Origin: SHZI01 sp963802215
GTDB lineage: Bacteria > Pseudomonadota > Gammaproteobacteria > Steroidobacterales > GCA-2729495
Reading direction: 5' to 3'
DNA: 64,000 nt
Assembly (NCBI GenBank): GCA_963802215.1
Contig: CAWDHQ010000002.1
Coordinates: 1 to 64,000, forward strand
In this document: positions 24,025 through 32,227 of the stretch, piece by piece
Numbering within the stretch: the first letter of the stretch is position 1
How the letters are laid out: each line of letters begins with the position of its first letter
Position numbers and translations under genes: made by a program
The notes under the pieces: generated by a model
Database searches by the model: none
What the model saw: the letters and a program-made list of their open reading frames with translations, nothing else
Told to the model about the DNA's origin: nothing

Positions 24025-24681
24025 ATGCAAGCCCTGATCCGCAGCGTCCGGTATGCCGCCGGCACGATCTTCATCGCATTCGCGATGCACAACCTCAACG
24101 GCGCCTTCATCGAGCCGCGTTACCTCGGTTTTGGCTCCTACGCCGACTACGCAAACCTCGGCAAGCTGATGAACGCCAGCCGGGCGGTGCCGTGGCTGCT
24201 GTCGGGCCTCGGGCATGTGGCCACCGGTTTCGCCCTGGTGATCCTCGGACTGGGCGTCCATGCCCGCTACCGGGAGCAGCGGCCCGCGGCAGCGCAGATC
24301 GCCCTGGCGGCCGCCATGCTCGGCGCGACCGGCTTCCTCCTGACGGGGATTTCCCACGTCATCGGCCGGCAGACGCTGTTCCTGCTGGGTGATGCGAATC
24401 CGGGGATGCAGGAATCGGCCTACATGACCGCCACCGTGGTACGGATCTGGGTGAACGGCCTCGCCCAGATCGGCCTGGGCTGGTTCGCCGTGCAACTTTC
24501 CTGGCTCGGCCTTAAGACCGGTACGCTGCCCCGGGCGTTCGTGCTGTTCGGCTTCCTGTCGGGTGCCGCGGGGCTGCTGATGGCCGTGGCCTATGTCCCG
24601 GTCTATCTGTTCACGGTGCTGGTGTGGGCGCTGTGGCTGGCGGTGGTGTGGGGTCGGGTGGACGGCGCCGGTCGCGCCTGA
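24025..24681 (+). CDS. Hypothetical integral membrane protein
   Basis: This encodes 218 residues from ATG 24025, with GAAAGGTG upstream. An in-frame extension to 23953 was rejected as it lacks such a site. There are about six hydrophobic segments and few charged residues (AGTIFIAFAMHNLNGAF, VPWLLSGLGHVATGFALV and later helices). No family was recognised. Its final codons (GRA, TGA at 24679-24681) are formed by a REP element. It is divergent from catalase and convergent with trpA. Confidence 0.65.
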   Translation: MQALIRSVRYAAGTIFIAFAMHNLNGAFIEPRYLGFGSYADYANLGKLMNASRAVPWLLSGLGHVATGFALVILGLGVHARYREQRPAAAQIALAAAMLGATGFLLTGISHVIGRQTLFLLGDANPGMQESAYMTATVVRIWVNGLAQIGLGWFAVQLSWLGLKTGTLPRAFVLFGFLSGAAGLLMAVAYVPVYLFTVLVWALWLAVVWGRVDGAGRA

Positions 24682-24693
24682 AGGCGCTCCTAC
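24671..24693. repeat. REP-like palindrome giving stop codons to two convergent genes
   Basis: The sequence reads GTCGCGCCTGAAGGCGCTCC then TAC and matches the unit repeated at 39320-39340 and 57790-57843. GCGCCTGAAGGCGC forms a small stem. The TGA (24679-24681) ends the plus-strand membrane-protein gene, and the TAG read on the minus strand (24692-24690) ends trpA. Confidence 0.8.
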
Positions 24694-25472
24694 GGGGGCG
24701 GGCGCAATACCTTCAGGAACTCGACCGGGTCCTTGCCGGCCTCCAGGTGCTCCACCAGCGCCGAGCCCACGATGACGCCGTCCGTGTGGGGTGCCAGGTT
24801 GCGCACCTGCTCCGCGCGGCGGACGCCGAAGCCGGCGCAGACGGGCAACGTGGTGAGCGCCCGGACGCGCTGGAGGTAGGCAGGCACTTCGGGCGGCAGC
24901 TCCTTTGCGCCGCCGGTGATGCCCGCCACCGTCACGGCATAGACGAAGCCGCGGCTGGCACCGCACAGCATCTTCAGGCGCTCGGGCGGCGTCGCGGGCG
25001 TGACGAGCTGGATCAGCGCCAGCCCCCGGGCGTCGAGGGCTGCCACGAAATCGTCGCTTTCCTCCAGGGGCAGGTCCGGCACGATGAAGCCGCACACCCC
25101 GGCAGGCACGCAGGCGGTGGCCAGCTGCTGGTAGCCCAGGTTCAGCAGCGGGTTCAGGTAGCTCATCAGCACGATGGGGGCGTCGAAGGGCGCGGCCGCC
25201 GTGAGCTCCTTCAGGATCCACCGCAGGCTCACGCCCGAGGCGATCGCTGCGTGGCTCGCGCGCTGGATGGTGACGCCGTCCGCCATGGGATCGCTGAAGG
25301 GCACGCCGACCTCCACCACGTCGGCCTCTTTCGCGATGGCCTTCAGCGTGGCGATGAACTGGTCTTTCTGGGGGTAGCCGGCGGTGATGTAGGGCACCAA
25401 TGCCGTGCGGCCCGCCGCGGTCGTCTGCCGGATCGCGGCCGTGATGCGCTCGTGGGGTTTCAGGGTGCTCAC
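24690..25472 (-). CDS. trpA: Tryptophan synthase alpha chain
   Basis: This encodes 260 residues from GTG 25472, which overlaps the trpB stop as GTGA. TIM-barrel signatures are present: catalytic Glu in VVEVGVPFSDPMADGVTIQRA (about 50), MSYLNPLLNLG, IVPDLPLEES, and a phosphate-binding GFGVRRAEQV and VGSAL near the end. It cleaves indole-glycerol phosphate and channels indole to TrpB. It is the last gene of the trp operon, and its TAG falls within a REP element. An in-frame extension to 25661 runs through trpB and is not real. Confidence 0.95.
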   Translation of the reverse strand: MSTLKPHERITAAIRQTTAAGRTALVPYITAGYPQKDQFIATLKAIAKEADVVEVGVPFSDPMADGVTIQRASHAAIASGVSLRWILKELTAAAPFDAPIVLMSYLNPLLNLGYQQLATACVPAGVCGFIVPDLPLEESDDFVAALDARGLALIQLVTPATPPERLKMLCGASRGFVYAVTVAGITGGAKELPPEVPAYLQRVRALTTLPVCAGFGVRRAEQVRNLAPHTDGVIVGSALVEHLEAGKDPVEFLKVLRPPP

Positions 25473-26737
25473 TGGCCGGCCTCCGCGAGGATTTTCTTCG
25501 CGCCGCCAAAGACCTGGGACAGCGTCGGCATGTCCTTGTCGCCCCGCCCCGAGAGGCCGATCAGCAGTGTCTTGCCGGGATTCCTCGCCGCCCACTTCCG
25601 CGCGCCCGCGAAGGCGTGGGAGGACTCGATGGCGGGCAGGATGCCCTCGGACGAGCAGCATTCCCGGAGCGCGTCCAGCGCCTCGTCGTCCGTGGCGCTG
25701 GTGTAGGTCACGCGGCCGATCGCCCGGAGCAGGGCGTGCTCGGGGCCCACGCCGGGATAGTCCAGGCCGGCGGAGATGGAGTGGGTCTCCTGCACCTGGC
25801 CTTCCTCGTCCTGCAACAGCATGGAGTAGGTGCCGTGCAGGACGCCGGGACGGCCGGTGGCAAGGGTTGCGGCATTGTCGCCCAGCTTTGCGCTGCGGCC
25901 GCCTGCCTCCACGCCGATGAGCTCGATGGACGCGTCGCCCACCAGCGGATGGAACAGGCCGATGGCATTGGAGCCGCCGCCCACGCAGGCAAACACCGCG
26001 TCCGGCAGGCCACCGGTGCGCTCGATGAACTGCGCGCGGGCCTCCCGGCCGATCACCGACTGGAGTTCACGCACGAGCAGCGGGTAGGGGTGCGGCCCGA
26101 CGGCTGAACCCAGCAGGTAATAGCTGCCGTCCGGATCAGAGACCCAGTCGCGGAAGGCCTCGTCGATCGCCGCACGCAACGTCCGGTCGCCACTCTTCAC
26201 CGGCACCACCTCGGCGCCCAGCTGCACCATGCGCTCCACATTGGGCGCCTGGCGCTGCACGTCCACGGCGCCCATGTAGACGATGCAGGGGATGCCGACC
26301 CGCGCGCAGGCCGCGGCCGTGGCCACGCCGTGCTGTCCGGCCCCGGTCTCCGCGATGACCCGCTGCGCGCCCAGGCGCTTCGCCAGCAGCGCCTGGCCGA
26401 GCGCGTTGTTGATCTTGTGGGCGCCCGTGTGGGCCAGATCCTCGCGCTTGAGGTAGACGTGCGCACCCCAGCGGCGGCTGAGCGTGGGCGCGGGGCTGAG
26501 CGCGGTCGGCCGGCCCACCCACTCGCGCAGCTCCCGGCCCAGCTCCGCCTGGAAGTCCGGGTCCCGGAGATACCGGCGCAGGCCTTCCTCGAGGCGCTCC
26601 AGCGCGGGGATGAGCGTCTCCGGGGCGTAGCGGCCGCCAAAGGGCCCGAAGCGCCCGCGGGCGTCGGGCAGCTCGCCGGCGACGAGGCGCTTCAGGAGTC
26701 CGGCGCGCTCCGCCGGGGCTATCAGCTCAGTCTGCAT
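25469..26737 (-). CDS. trpB: Tryptophan synthase beta chain
   Basis: This encodes 422 residues from ATG 26737. The start FGPFGGRYAPETL is typical. The PLP-binding Lys is about residue 108 in KREDLAHTGAHKINN, followed by AETGAGQHGVATA (substrate Glu/Gly loop), a PLP phosphate loop GGGSNAIG, and a C-terminal LSGRGDKDM. It condenses indole with serine to give tryptophan. The start overlaps trpF by 11 bp and the stop overlaps trpA. Confidence 0.95.
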   Translation of the reverse strand: MQTELIAPAERAGLLKRLVAGELPDARGRFGPFGGRYAPETLIPALERLEEGLRRYLRDPDFQAELGRELREWVGRPTALSPAPTLSRRWGAHVYLKREDLAHTGAHKINNALGQALLAKRLGAQRVIAETGAGQHGVATAAACARVGIPCIVYMGAVDVQRQAPNVERMVQLGAEVVPVKSGDRTLRAAIDEAFRDWVSDPDGSYYLLGSAVGPHPYPLLVRELQSVIGREARAQFIERTGGLPDAVFACVGGGSNAIGLFHPLVGDASIELIGVEAGGRSAKLGDNAATLATGRPGVLHGTYSMLLQDEEGQVQETHSISAGLDYPGVGPEHALLRAIGRVTYTSATDDEALDALRECCSSEGILPAIESSHAFAGARKWAARNPGKTLLIGLSGRGDKDMPTLSQVFGGAKKILAEAGQ

Positions 26738-27329
26738 GTGCCTGCTCCGCTTCCCGCACCGCCTGGAGAAAGGCGGCGATGCGGCCGACATCCTTCACGC
26801 CGCGCCTTGATTCCACGCCACTACTCACGTCCACGCCCCAGGGCCGGACCGTGGCGATGGCCTCGCCCACGTTGTCGGGCGTCAGTCCGCCGGCCAGCAC
26901 GAGCCTGTGCGCCCGGGCGAGCTCCGCCGCGCGCTGCCAGTCGGCGAGCGCGCCCTCGCCACTCACCGCGGCCTCGAACAGCACCGGCTCGTCTGTGCCC
27001 GGGGCCAGCGCCTGCGTGTCCCGATAGACGGGCAGCCGGCCGAAGCGGTCGGCCACGTCCAGGCCTGCGAAATCCGCGGCATCCGTCTGCAGCCAGTCCG
27101 GCCCGAATCCTTCGGCCACCGCGTGCCACTCGGCGGCAGCGGGGTGGCGCATCACCGCCACCCGGATCATGACGGGTGACAGCCCCTCACAGAGCTGCCG
27201 CGCCCGCTGCGGGGTGACCCGCCGCGGCGACTCGGCGAACACGAAGCCCACGGCGTCCGCGCCGGCCTCGACCGCAGCAGCCACGGCCCGCGGCGTGGAG
27301 AGACCGCAGATCTTCACGAAGACCCTCAT
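26727..27329 (-). CDS. trpF: Phosphoribosylanthranilate isomerase
   Basis: This encodes 200 residues from ATG 27329, an ATGA overlap with trpC. The catalytic Cys lies in FVKICGLSTPRAV (residue ~8). The later general acid position reads LFEAAVSGEGA, with Glu where many TrpF proteins have Asp, a variant I believe also occurs in other proteobacterial TrpF. The phosphate site is LAGGLTPDNVGEAI and VDVSSGVE. It acts on phosphoribosylanthranilate. It is a separate gene rather than fused to trpC as in E. coli. Confidence 0.93.
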   Translation of the reverse strand: MRVFVKICGLSTPRAVAAAVEAGADAVGFVFAESPRRVTPQRARQLCEGLSPVMIRVAVMRHPAAAEWHAVAEGFGPDWLQTDAADFAGLDVADRFGRLPVYRDTQALAPGTDEPVLFEAAVSGEGALADWQRAAELARAHRLVLAGGLTPDNVGEAIATVRPWGVDVSSGVESRRGVKDVGRIAAFLQAVREAEQAHAD

Positions 27330-28195
27330 CAGCGGGGGAGCGCGCGGCCGGACTCGAACGCGGAGGCCCGGCCCGCCGCCAGCAACCCGCCGGCAAGACG
27401 GCCCGGATCGCTGGCGCGCATCAGCGCGGTGCCGACCAGCGCCACGTCGTAGCCAAGGCCCGCCACCCGGGCAGCCTGGCCAGCGGATTCGACGCCGCTC
27501 TCGGCAACCGTGGGCACGCCCCGTGGCAGGTGCGGCGCGAGCTTCGCGAAGCGCCCGAAGTCCACCTGCAGGGTGCGCAGGTCCCGGCAGTTCACGCCGA
27601 GCAGCGTCCGGCACCGGCCGTCGACGACGGCGGGGCCCGCGGCGCGGATGACGGCCACGGCCCGGTCCAGGTCCGGCCTGTCGAAGACCTCGACCAGCGC
27701 GAACAGCCCGAGCTGGTGCGTGGCGCGGAGCATCTCCCGGAGTTCCCGGTCACCCAGCATCGCCGCAATGAGCAGCACGCCGCCGGCGCCGGCCACACGG
27801 GCCTCCAGCAGCTGGTAGGGGGACACCAGGAAGTCCTTGCGCATGGCGGGGAGGACGGCCGCGGCGGCGACTTCCTTCAGGTGGGCCAGGTCGCCGTCGA
27901 ATTCGTCGGGCTCGGTGAGCACCGACAGCGCTGTAGCTCCCCCCCGCTCGTAGTTGCGCGCCTGCGCAGCGATCCGGAGCGCGCTGGCCGCCAGGTTGCC
28001 CGCGGAGGGCGAGCGGCGCTTCACCTCGGCGATGAGGTCGAAGCCCTGGGGCGACAGGCGCAGTGGCGGCGGGGGTGGAAGCTGGCTCGCCCGCCGGGCA
28101 AGGGGTTCGGCCGGGCGGCGCGCTTCGGCAGCGTCCGAGCGGGCGCGGCTGCTCGCTGCCATCCGGGCCAGGAAGTTCCCCACTTTGGCGGTCAT
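27329..28195 (-). CDS. trpC: Indole-3-glycerol phosphate synthase
   Basis: This encodes 288 residues. TrpC motifs are LIAEVKRRSPSAG (catalytic Lys, about 57), LPAMRKDFLVSPYQLLEA, LLGVNCRDLRTLQVD, and TVAESGVES with VGTALMR at the phosphate site. It closes the indole ring from carboxyphenylamino-deoxyribulose phosphate. ATG 28195 overlaps the trpD stop as ATGA, and its own TGA overlaps the trpF start. The C terminus is extended and Ala/Arg-rich beyond the usual barrel. Confidence 0.94.
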   Translation of the reverse strand: MTAKVGNFLARMAASSRARSDAAEARRPAEPLARRASQLPPPPPLRLSPQGFDLIAEVKRRSPSAGNLAASALRIAAQARNYERGGATALSVLTEPDEFDGDLAHLKEVAAAAVLPAMRKDFLVSPYQLLEARVAGAGGVLLIAAMLGDRELREMLRATHQLGLFALVEVFDRPDLDRAVAVIRAAGPAVVDGRCRTLLGVNCRDLRTLQVDFGRFAKLAPHLPRGVPTVAESGVESAGQAARVAGLGYDVALVGTALMRASDPGRLAGGLLAAGRASAFESGRALPR

Positions 28196-29211
28196 GGCTG
28201 GTGCGCCCGCAGGCGGTCCAGCAGCGCGGCGCCACCACCCGAGGCCACGGTACGCCGGGCCAGCTCGACACCGCGGCGCAGCCCGCGGGCCCGGCCCGTG
28301 AGGTCGAGGGCGAGGCCCGCGCCAAGCACCAGCGCATCCCGGTGCGGTCCCGTGTCCCGGCCCGTCAGCACGTCCTCGATGGCCCGCGCGTTGGTGGCCG
28401 CGTCGCCGCCCTCCAGGTCCGAGGGCAGGCAGCGGGGCGTGCCGTAGTGGGCCGGGTCGCGCTTCTGCCGGCGCACCGACCCCGGCCGCACGTCGAAGAC
28501 CGTGAAGGGGCCCACGGGCGTCGCCTCGTCCCAGCCAGGCTCGCCGTGCACGACGAAGCAGCGCCGGATCGGCATGCCGGCCAGCGTGTCGGCAAGGAGC
28601 CGGGCAGTCGGCAGGTCGAAGGCGCCGATCATCGAAAAGGGCGGTGCGGCCGGATTGGTGAGAGGGCCCAGGATGTTGAAGACGGTGCGCACGCCGAGTG
28701 CACGGCGCACCGGCGCGATGGCCTTCATGGCCGGGTGGAAGTTGGGCGCGAACAGGAAGGTGAAGTTCGTGGCATCCAGCAGGGCCCGGGCGGCAGCCGG
28801 GTCCGCGGGGAGCGTGATGCCGAGCGCTTCGAGCACGTCCGCGCTGCCGGACTTCGACGAGACCGACCGGTTGCCGTGCTTGATCACCGGCAGGCCGCAG
28901 GCCGCCGCGAGCAGCGCTGCGCCGGTGGACAGGTTGAGGCTGCCGGACCCGTCGCCCCCGGTGCCCACGATGTCGGCAGCGGCCAGACCGGGCGGCAATC
29001 CGAATGGCCGGGCCAGTCCGCGCATTGCCGTGGCGAAGCCGCGCACTTCGGCCGCAGTCTCGCCCTTGGCCCGGAGCGCGATGAGGAATGCCGCAGCCAT
29101 GGCGGGCGGCAGGTTCTCGTCCGCGAGGGCGCGCATCAGGTCGCCCGCATCGGCCTCGGGCAGATCCCTGCCCGCCAGGAGGTGTTCGAGCCGCGCCGTG
29201 AGGGTGGTCAT
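28192..29211 (-). CDS. trpD: Anthranilate phosphoribosyltransferase
   Basis: This encodes 339 residues from ATG 29211 (ATGA overlap with trpG); the frame upstream of this start is only trpG shadow. It has the PRPP/Mg loop DIVGTGGDGSGSLNLST (about 78), then VIKHGNRSVSSKSGSADVLEALG, and VFNILGPLTNPA. It transfers phosphoribose to anthranilate. All residues of the two key glycine-rich loops appear conserved. Gene order and overlaps put it third in the operon. Confidence 0.94.
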   Translation of the reverse strand: MTTLTARLEHLLAGRDLPEADAGDLMRALADENLPPAMAAAFLIALRAKGETAAEVRGFATAMRGLARPFGLPPGLAAADIVGTGGDGSGSLNLSTGAALLAAACGLPVIKHGNRSVSSKSGSADVLEALGITLPADPAAARALLDATNFTFLFAPNFHPAMKAIAPVRRALGVRTVFNILGPLTNPAAPPFSMIGAFDLPTARLLADTLAGMPIRRCFVVHGEPGWDEATPVGPFTVFDVRPGSVRRQKRDPAHYGTPRCLPSDLEGGDAATNARAIEDVLTGRDTGPHRDALVLGAGLALDLTGRARGLRRGVELARRTVASGGGAALLDRLRAHQP

Positions 29212-29819
29212 GACGGCCGGGTCGTCATCGCAAGGAAGTTGCCCAGCAAGCGGTTTCCCTCCGGCGTCAGCACGCTCTCCGGGTGGAACTGCACGCCCTC
29301 CATCGGCAGCTGCCGGTGGCGGACGCCCATGATCTCGCCCCGCTCGCTGCGGGCCGTGACCTCGAGGACGGCCGGCAGGCTCGCGGCCTCCGCGGCCAGG
29401 GAATGGTAGCGGCCCGCCTGGAAGGGATTGCTGAGTCCCGCGTAGAGGGTGCGGCCGTCGTGATCGATCATGGAGGTCTTGCCGTGCATCAGCCGGTCGG
29501 CGGAAACGATGCGCCCGCCGAAGTGCTGCACCAGGGACTGGTGGCCGAGGCACACGCCGAGCACGGGCAGGCGGCCCTCGAAGGCAGCGAGCATCCGGAG
29601 CGAGACACCCGCATCGTCGGGGCGCCCCGGGCCGGGGGAGATGCACAGGTGGGTCGGCTTCAGGGCAAGCGCCTCCGGGACGGTCAGCTCGTCGTTCCGG
29701 TACACCAGCACCTCGGCGCCCAGCACCAGGAACGCCTGCACCAGGTTGTAGGTGAAGGAATCGTAGTTGTCGATCAGCAGCAGTTTCGGCTGCCGCACGG
29801 TCGTTGCAGCGGCGCTCAC
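29208..29819 (-). CDS. trpG: Anthranilate synthase glutamine amidotransferase component
   Basis: This encodes 203 residues, a class I glutamine amidotransferase. The N-terminal IDNYDSFTYNLVQ is followed by an oxyanion region SPGPGRPDDAG, nucleophile Cys in VLGVCLGHQ (about 91) and the His/Glu pair in GVQFHPES (about 180). It supplies ammonia to TrpE. The same subunit often also serves p-aminobenzoate synthase, and no pabA is visible here. GTG 29819 overlaps the trpE stop (GTGA). The trpD start overlaps its TGA. Confidence 0.94.
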   Translation of the reverse strand: MSAAATTVRQPKLLLIDNYDSFTYNLVQAFLVLGAEVLVYRNDELTVPEALALKPTHLCISPGPGRPDDAGVSLRMLAAFEGRLPVLGVCLGHQSLVQHFGGRIVSADRLMHGKTSMIDHDGRTLYAGLSNPFQAGRYHSLAAEAASLPAVLEVTARSERGEIMGVRHRQLPMEGVQFHPESVLTPEGNRLLGNFLAMTTRPS

Positions 29820-31207
29820 AGTCCTTCCTCCGCGATGGCGAGGGCGTTGCGCAGGATCGCGCTCTTCGCCAGCACCTCGTTGTATTCGCTCTCGGGCACG
29901 CTGTCGGCCACGATCCCGGCGCCGGCCTGGAACTGGTAGGTATCTCCGCGGAAGATCAGCGTGCGGATGGCGATGGCCTGGTCCATGTCGCCGTTGCTGC
30001 CGAAGTAGCCGACAGTGCCGGCATACAGGCCGCGGCGCACGGGCTCCAGTTCGTCGATGAGTTCCATGGCCCGGACCTTCGGGGCCCCGACGAGGGTCCC
30101 CGCGGGGAACGCGGCGGCGAACAGGTCGAAGGCGTCCTTGCCAGCGGCCAACTCGCCCTGCACGCCGCTGACGATGTGCATGACGTGGCTGTAGCGCTCG
30201 ATGCAGCGGTAGGGATCCACGTACACCGATCCCGCGGCGGCCACCCGGCCCAGGTCGTTGCGGGCCAGGTCCACCAGCATCACGTGCTCGGCGTTCTCCT
30301 TCTCGTCGGCGAGCAGCGACTGCTCGTGGCTGGCGTCCTGCTCGGGCGTGGCGCCGCGGGGCCGCGTGCCCGCGATGGGCCGGAGCGACGCGTGTCCCCG
30401 CCGCAGCTTCACCAGCGCCTCGGGGGACGAGCCCGCGACCTGGATGTCGCCGAGGTCGACGAAGAACATGTAGGGCGACGGGTTCAGCAGCCGGAGCGCC
30501 CGGTAGGTCTCGAAGGGCGACAGGGTGTGCCTGCCCATGAACTGCACCGACAGCACCAACTGATAGACGTCGCCCTTGGCAATGGAGCCCTTGCTGGCCG
30601 CGACGGCACGCATGAACTGGTCGCCGCTGAGGCTCTGGGTGGCGGGGGTGTGGCTGCCCTTCGGCGGCGCGGGCGGCAGGGCCCCGCGCAGCAACTCGAT
30701 GACCTGGCCACGCAACCGCATCCGCTCGTCCTCGGGGCCGGCGTGCAGCAGCGCGATCCGGCGCGTCAGGTGATCGAAGACGAGGAGCGATTCGGCGGCC
30801 AGGTAGGCGGCCTCGGGCGCCACGGGGTTGTTGGGACTCTGCGGAGCGTTGGGCAGCCGCTCAAAGTAGCGCACCAGGTCGTAGCCCGCGACACCGACCA
30901 GGCCGCCGGCGAACGGGAGGTCGGGGATCACCGGTGCGAGCCGGGGCGCCATGGCGAGGGTGGCGCGGAAGGCCGCGAGCAGTTCGTCCCGACCGGCGGG
31001 CCGGGCGTGCCGCTGGCCGCCGGCCAGCATCCCGGTGGCGTCCAGCCGGAACTCGACGGCCTTGCCGAACCCGAGGAAGGAATACCGCGCCAGGTGGGCG
31101 CCGCCCTCGACGCTCTCCAGCAGGTACCGGGGCTGCAACGGCGCGAGCTTGAGCCAGGTGGACACCGGGGTGTCCAGGTCGGCGGCAATGTCGAAGGGAG
31201 CCTTCAT
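29816..31207 (-). CDS. trpE: Anthranilate synthase component I
   Basis: This encodes 463 residues. It has the chorismate-binding signatures IAGTRPRGATPEQDASHEQSLL, AEHVMLVDLARNDLGRVA, HIVSGVQGELA, PAGTLVGAPKVRAMELIDE and AGAGIVADSVPESEYNE. N-terminal elements for Trp feedback (LLESVEGG, which matches the LLES motif) are present. It makes anthranilate with TrpG and is the first structural gene, 40 bp after the attenuator hairpin. Control is predicted both by feedback and by the upstream leader. Confidence 0.95.
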   Translation of the reverse strand: MKAPFDIAADLDTPVSTWLKLAPLQPRYLLESVEGGAHLARYSFLGFGKAVEFRLDATGMLAGGQRHARPAGRDELLAAFRATLAMAPRLAPVIPDLPFAGGLVGVAGYDLVRYFERLPNAPQSPNNPVAPEAAYLAAESLLVFDHLTRRIALLHAGPEDERMRLRGQVIELLRGALPPAPPKGSHTPATQSLSGDQFMRAVAASKGSIAKGDVYQLVLSVQFMGRHTLSPFETYRALRLLNPSPYMFFVDLGDIQVAGSSPEALVKLRRGHASLRPIAGTRPRGATPEQDASHEQSLLADEKENAEHVMLVDLARNDLGRVAAAGSVYVDPYRCIERYSHVMHIVSGVQGELAAGKDAFDLFAAAFPAGTLVGAPKVRAMELIDELEPVRRGLYAGTVGYFGSNGDMDQAIAIRTLIFRGDTYQFQAGAGIVADSVPESEYNEVLAKSAILRNALAIAEEGL

Positions 31208-31246
31208 ATCATTTGTCTGGCGGCTATTTTGCAGGGGGCAGAAACT

Positions 31247-31279
31247 AAAAAACCCATCGTCGCTTCCGCGAGGATGGGT
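31247..31279 (-). terminator. trp attenuator: intrinsic terminator between trpL and trpE
   Basis: In the trpE direction an ACCCATC...GATGGGT stem, with an inner TCGC/GCGA stem and GGAA loop, is followed at once by six T residues (31252-31247). It sits 25 bases after the leader-peptide stop and 40 before the trpE start, the classical place for an attenuator. Confidence 0.88.
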
Positions 31280-31303
31280 CCTGGGGTGCTCGAAACTGAC
31301 GGG

Positions 31304-31378
31304 CTACGCCAAACCGCTCCTTGCGGAGAGAGCCTTGGGCCGCCACCACCAACCGCGAGTTACCCGGAGCTTGCGCAT
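31304..31378 (-). CDS. trpL: trp operon leader peptide with three consecutive Trp codons
   Basis: This is a 24-codon frame, ATG 31378 to TAG 31304. It reads M-R-K-L-R-V-T-R-G, then W-W-W, then 12 further residues. In this GC-rich sequence three adjacent TGG codons in a short leader directly upstream of a terminator hairpin and trpE strongly indicate ribosome-mediated attenuation. When Trp-tRNA is scarce the ribosome would stall at residues 10-12 and let an antiterminator form. The ribosome-binding site is weak. It is too short for most gene finders. Confidence 0.88.
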   Translation of the reverse strand: MRKLRVTRGWWWRPKALSARSGLA

Positions 31379-31548
31379 GGGGGGAGTATCCACGGGGGCT
31401 TCGGGGGCCGTCAAGGCGGCGGATGGCCGCATCCGGCAGATGGGCGAAACCGGTCACAGAGTCCGGAAACGGGCGTTGACCCCGGTGGCCCGGGGGGGCC
31501 AGAATCTGACCATTCTAGTCAGATTTAATCCGGCGGGGAGCACCCTCC
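31379..31548. other. Divergent control region for the trp operon and the Phd/VapC module
   Basis: This gap is bounded by trpL (minus) and the antitoxin start (plus). It must hold both promoters. The only clear element is the inverted repeat at 31503-31525 close to the antitoxin gene. I could not fix promoter hexamers with confidence. Confidence 0.4.
31503..31525. promoter_or_regulatory. Inverted-repeat operator upstream of the Phd/VapC module
   Basis: AATCTGAC and GTCAGATT form perfect 8-bp arms separated by 7 nt, ending 23 bp before the antitoxin ATG. Position and symmetry fit an autorepression operator for the antitoxin or antitoxin-toxin complex. Confidence 0.6.
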
Positions 31549-31797
31549 ATGTCCCATTGGCAGCTCCAGGATGCGAAGGCGCGCTTCAGCCAGCTGGTGA
31601 AAGCCGCGCAGGCCGAGGGACCTCAGGAGATCACCGTGCACGGCAAACCCGCGGCGGTGCTGGTCTCGGCCGAGGAGTACCGGCGGCTGGCCGGCCCGAA
31701 GCTGTCCTTCGTGGAGTTCATGCGGGCCTCGCCGCTCGTGGGCGTCGATCTGGACGTACAGCGTTCCCGCTCGGCCAACCGCCGTGTCCGCCTTTGA
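31549..31797 (+). CDS. Phd/YefM-family antitoxin
   Basis: This encodes 82 residues. The start WQLQDAKARFSQLVKAAQAEG, then ITVHGKPAAVLVSAEEYRRL, matches the Phd/YefM DNA-binding domain. The C-terminal tail would wrap and inhibit the toxin. It is preceded by a GGGGAG ribosome-binding site and an inverted-repeat operator. The stop TGA at 31795-31797 overlaps the toxin start. Confidence 0.88.
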   Translation: MSHWQLQDAKARFSQLVKAAQAEGPQEITVHGKPAAVLVSAEEYRRLAGPKLSFVEFMRASPLVGVDLDVQRSRSANRRVRL

Positions 31798-32207
31798 GCT
31801 ACCTGCTCGACACCAACGTCGTCTCGGAGCTGACTCGCCCGAAGCCCGCCAGTGCCGTTCTCAAGTGGCTGGACCAGGCTCCCTATCAGGCCATTCACCT
31901 CAGCGTCCTGACCCGCGGTGAACTGCGCCACGGCATCGAACGGCTGCCGGAGGGCCCGAAGAAGGAGCAGATGCGCGTGTGGCTGGAGAGGGACGTGCCC
32001 GCCTGGTTTGGCGAGCGGTTGCTCCCGGTGGATGCGCAGGTCGCGGACCTCTGGGGCCGGTTGGCCGCCGGGTCCCGGCGTCCATTGCCAACCGTCGACA
32101 GCCTGCTGGCAGCTACGGCCCTGCATCACGGACTGCGGTTGGTGACCCGTAACGTGGCCGACTTTCAGTTCGCCGGGCTGATAGTCATCAATCCCTGGGA
32201 CAACTGA
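31794..32207 (+). CDS. VapC/FitB-type PIN-domain toxin
   Basis: This encodes 137 residues, starting at TTG 31794, which overlaps the antitoxin stop. The start SYLLDTNVVSELTRPKP carries the first PIN acidic residue. Further acidic residues lie in LTRGELRHGIERL and TVDSLLAATALHHGLRLVTRNVADF. PIN toxins are Mg-dependent ribonucleases, often against tRNA. The frame is open far upstream, but the homology begins here. All four expected acidic positions appear intact, so it is probably active. Confidence 0.85.
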   Translation: MSYLLDTNVVSELTRPKPASAVLKWLDQAPYQAIHLSVLTRGELRHGIERLPEGPKKEQMRVWLERDVPAWFGERLLPVDAQVADLWGRLAAGSRRPLPTVDSLLAATALHHGLRLVTRNVADFQFAGLIVINPWDN

Positions 32208-32227
32208 CCGCGCAGCAGGAGAAGACG

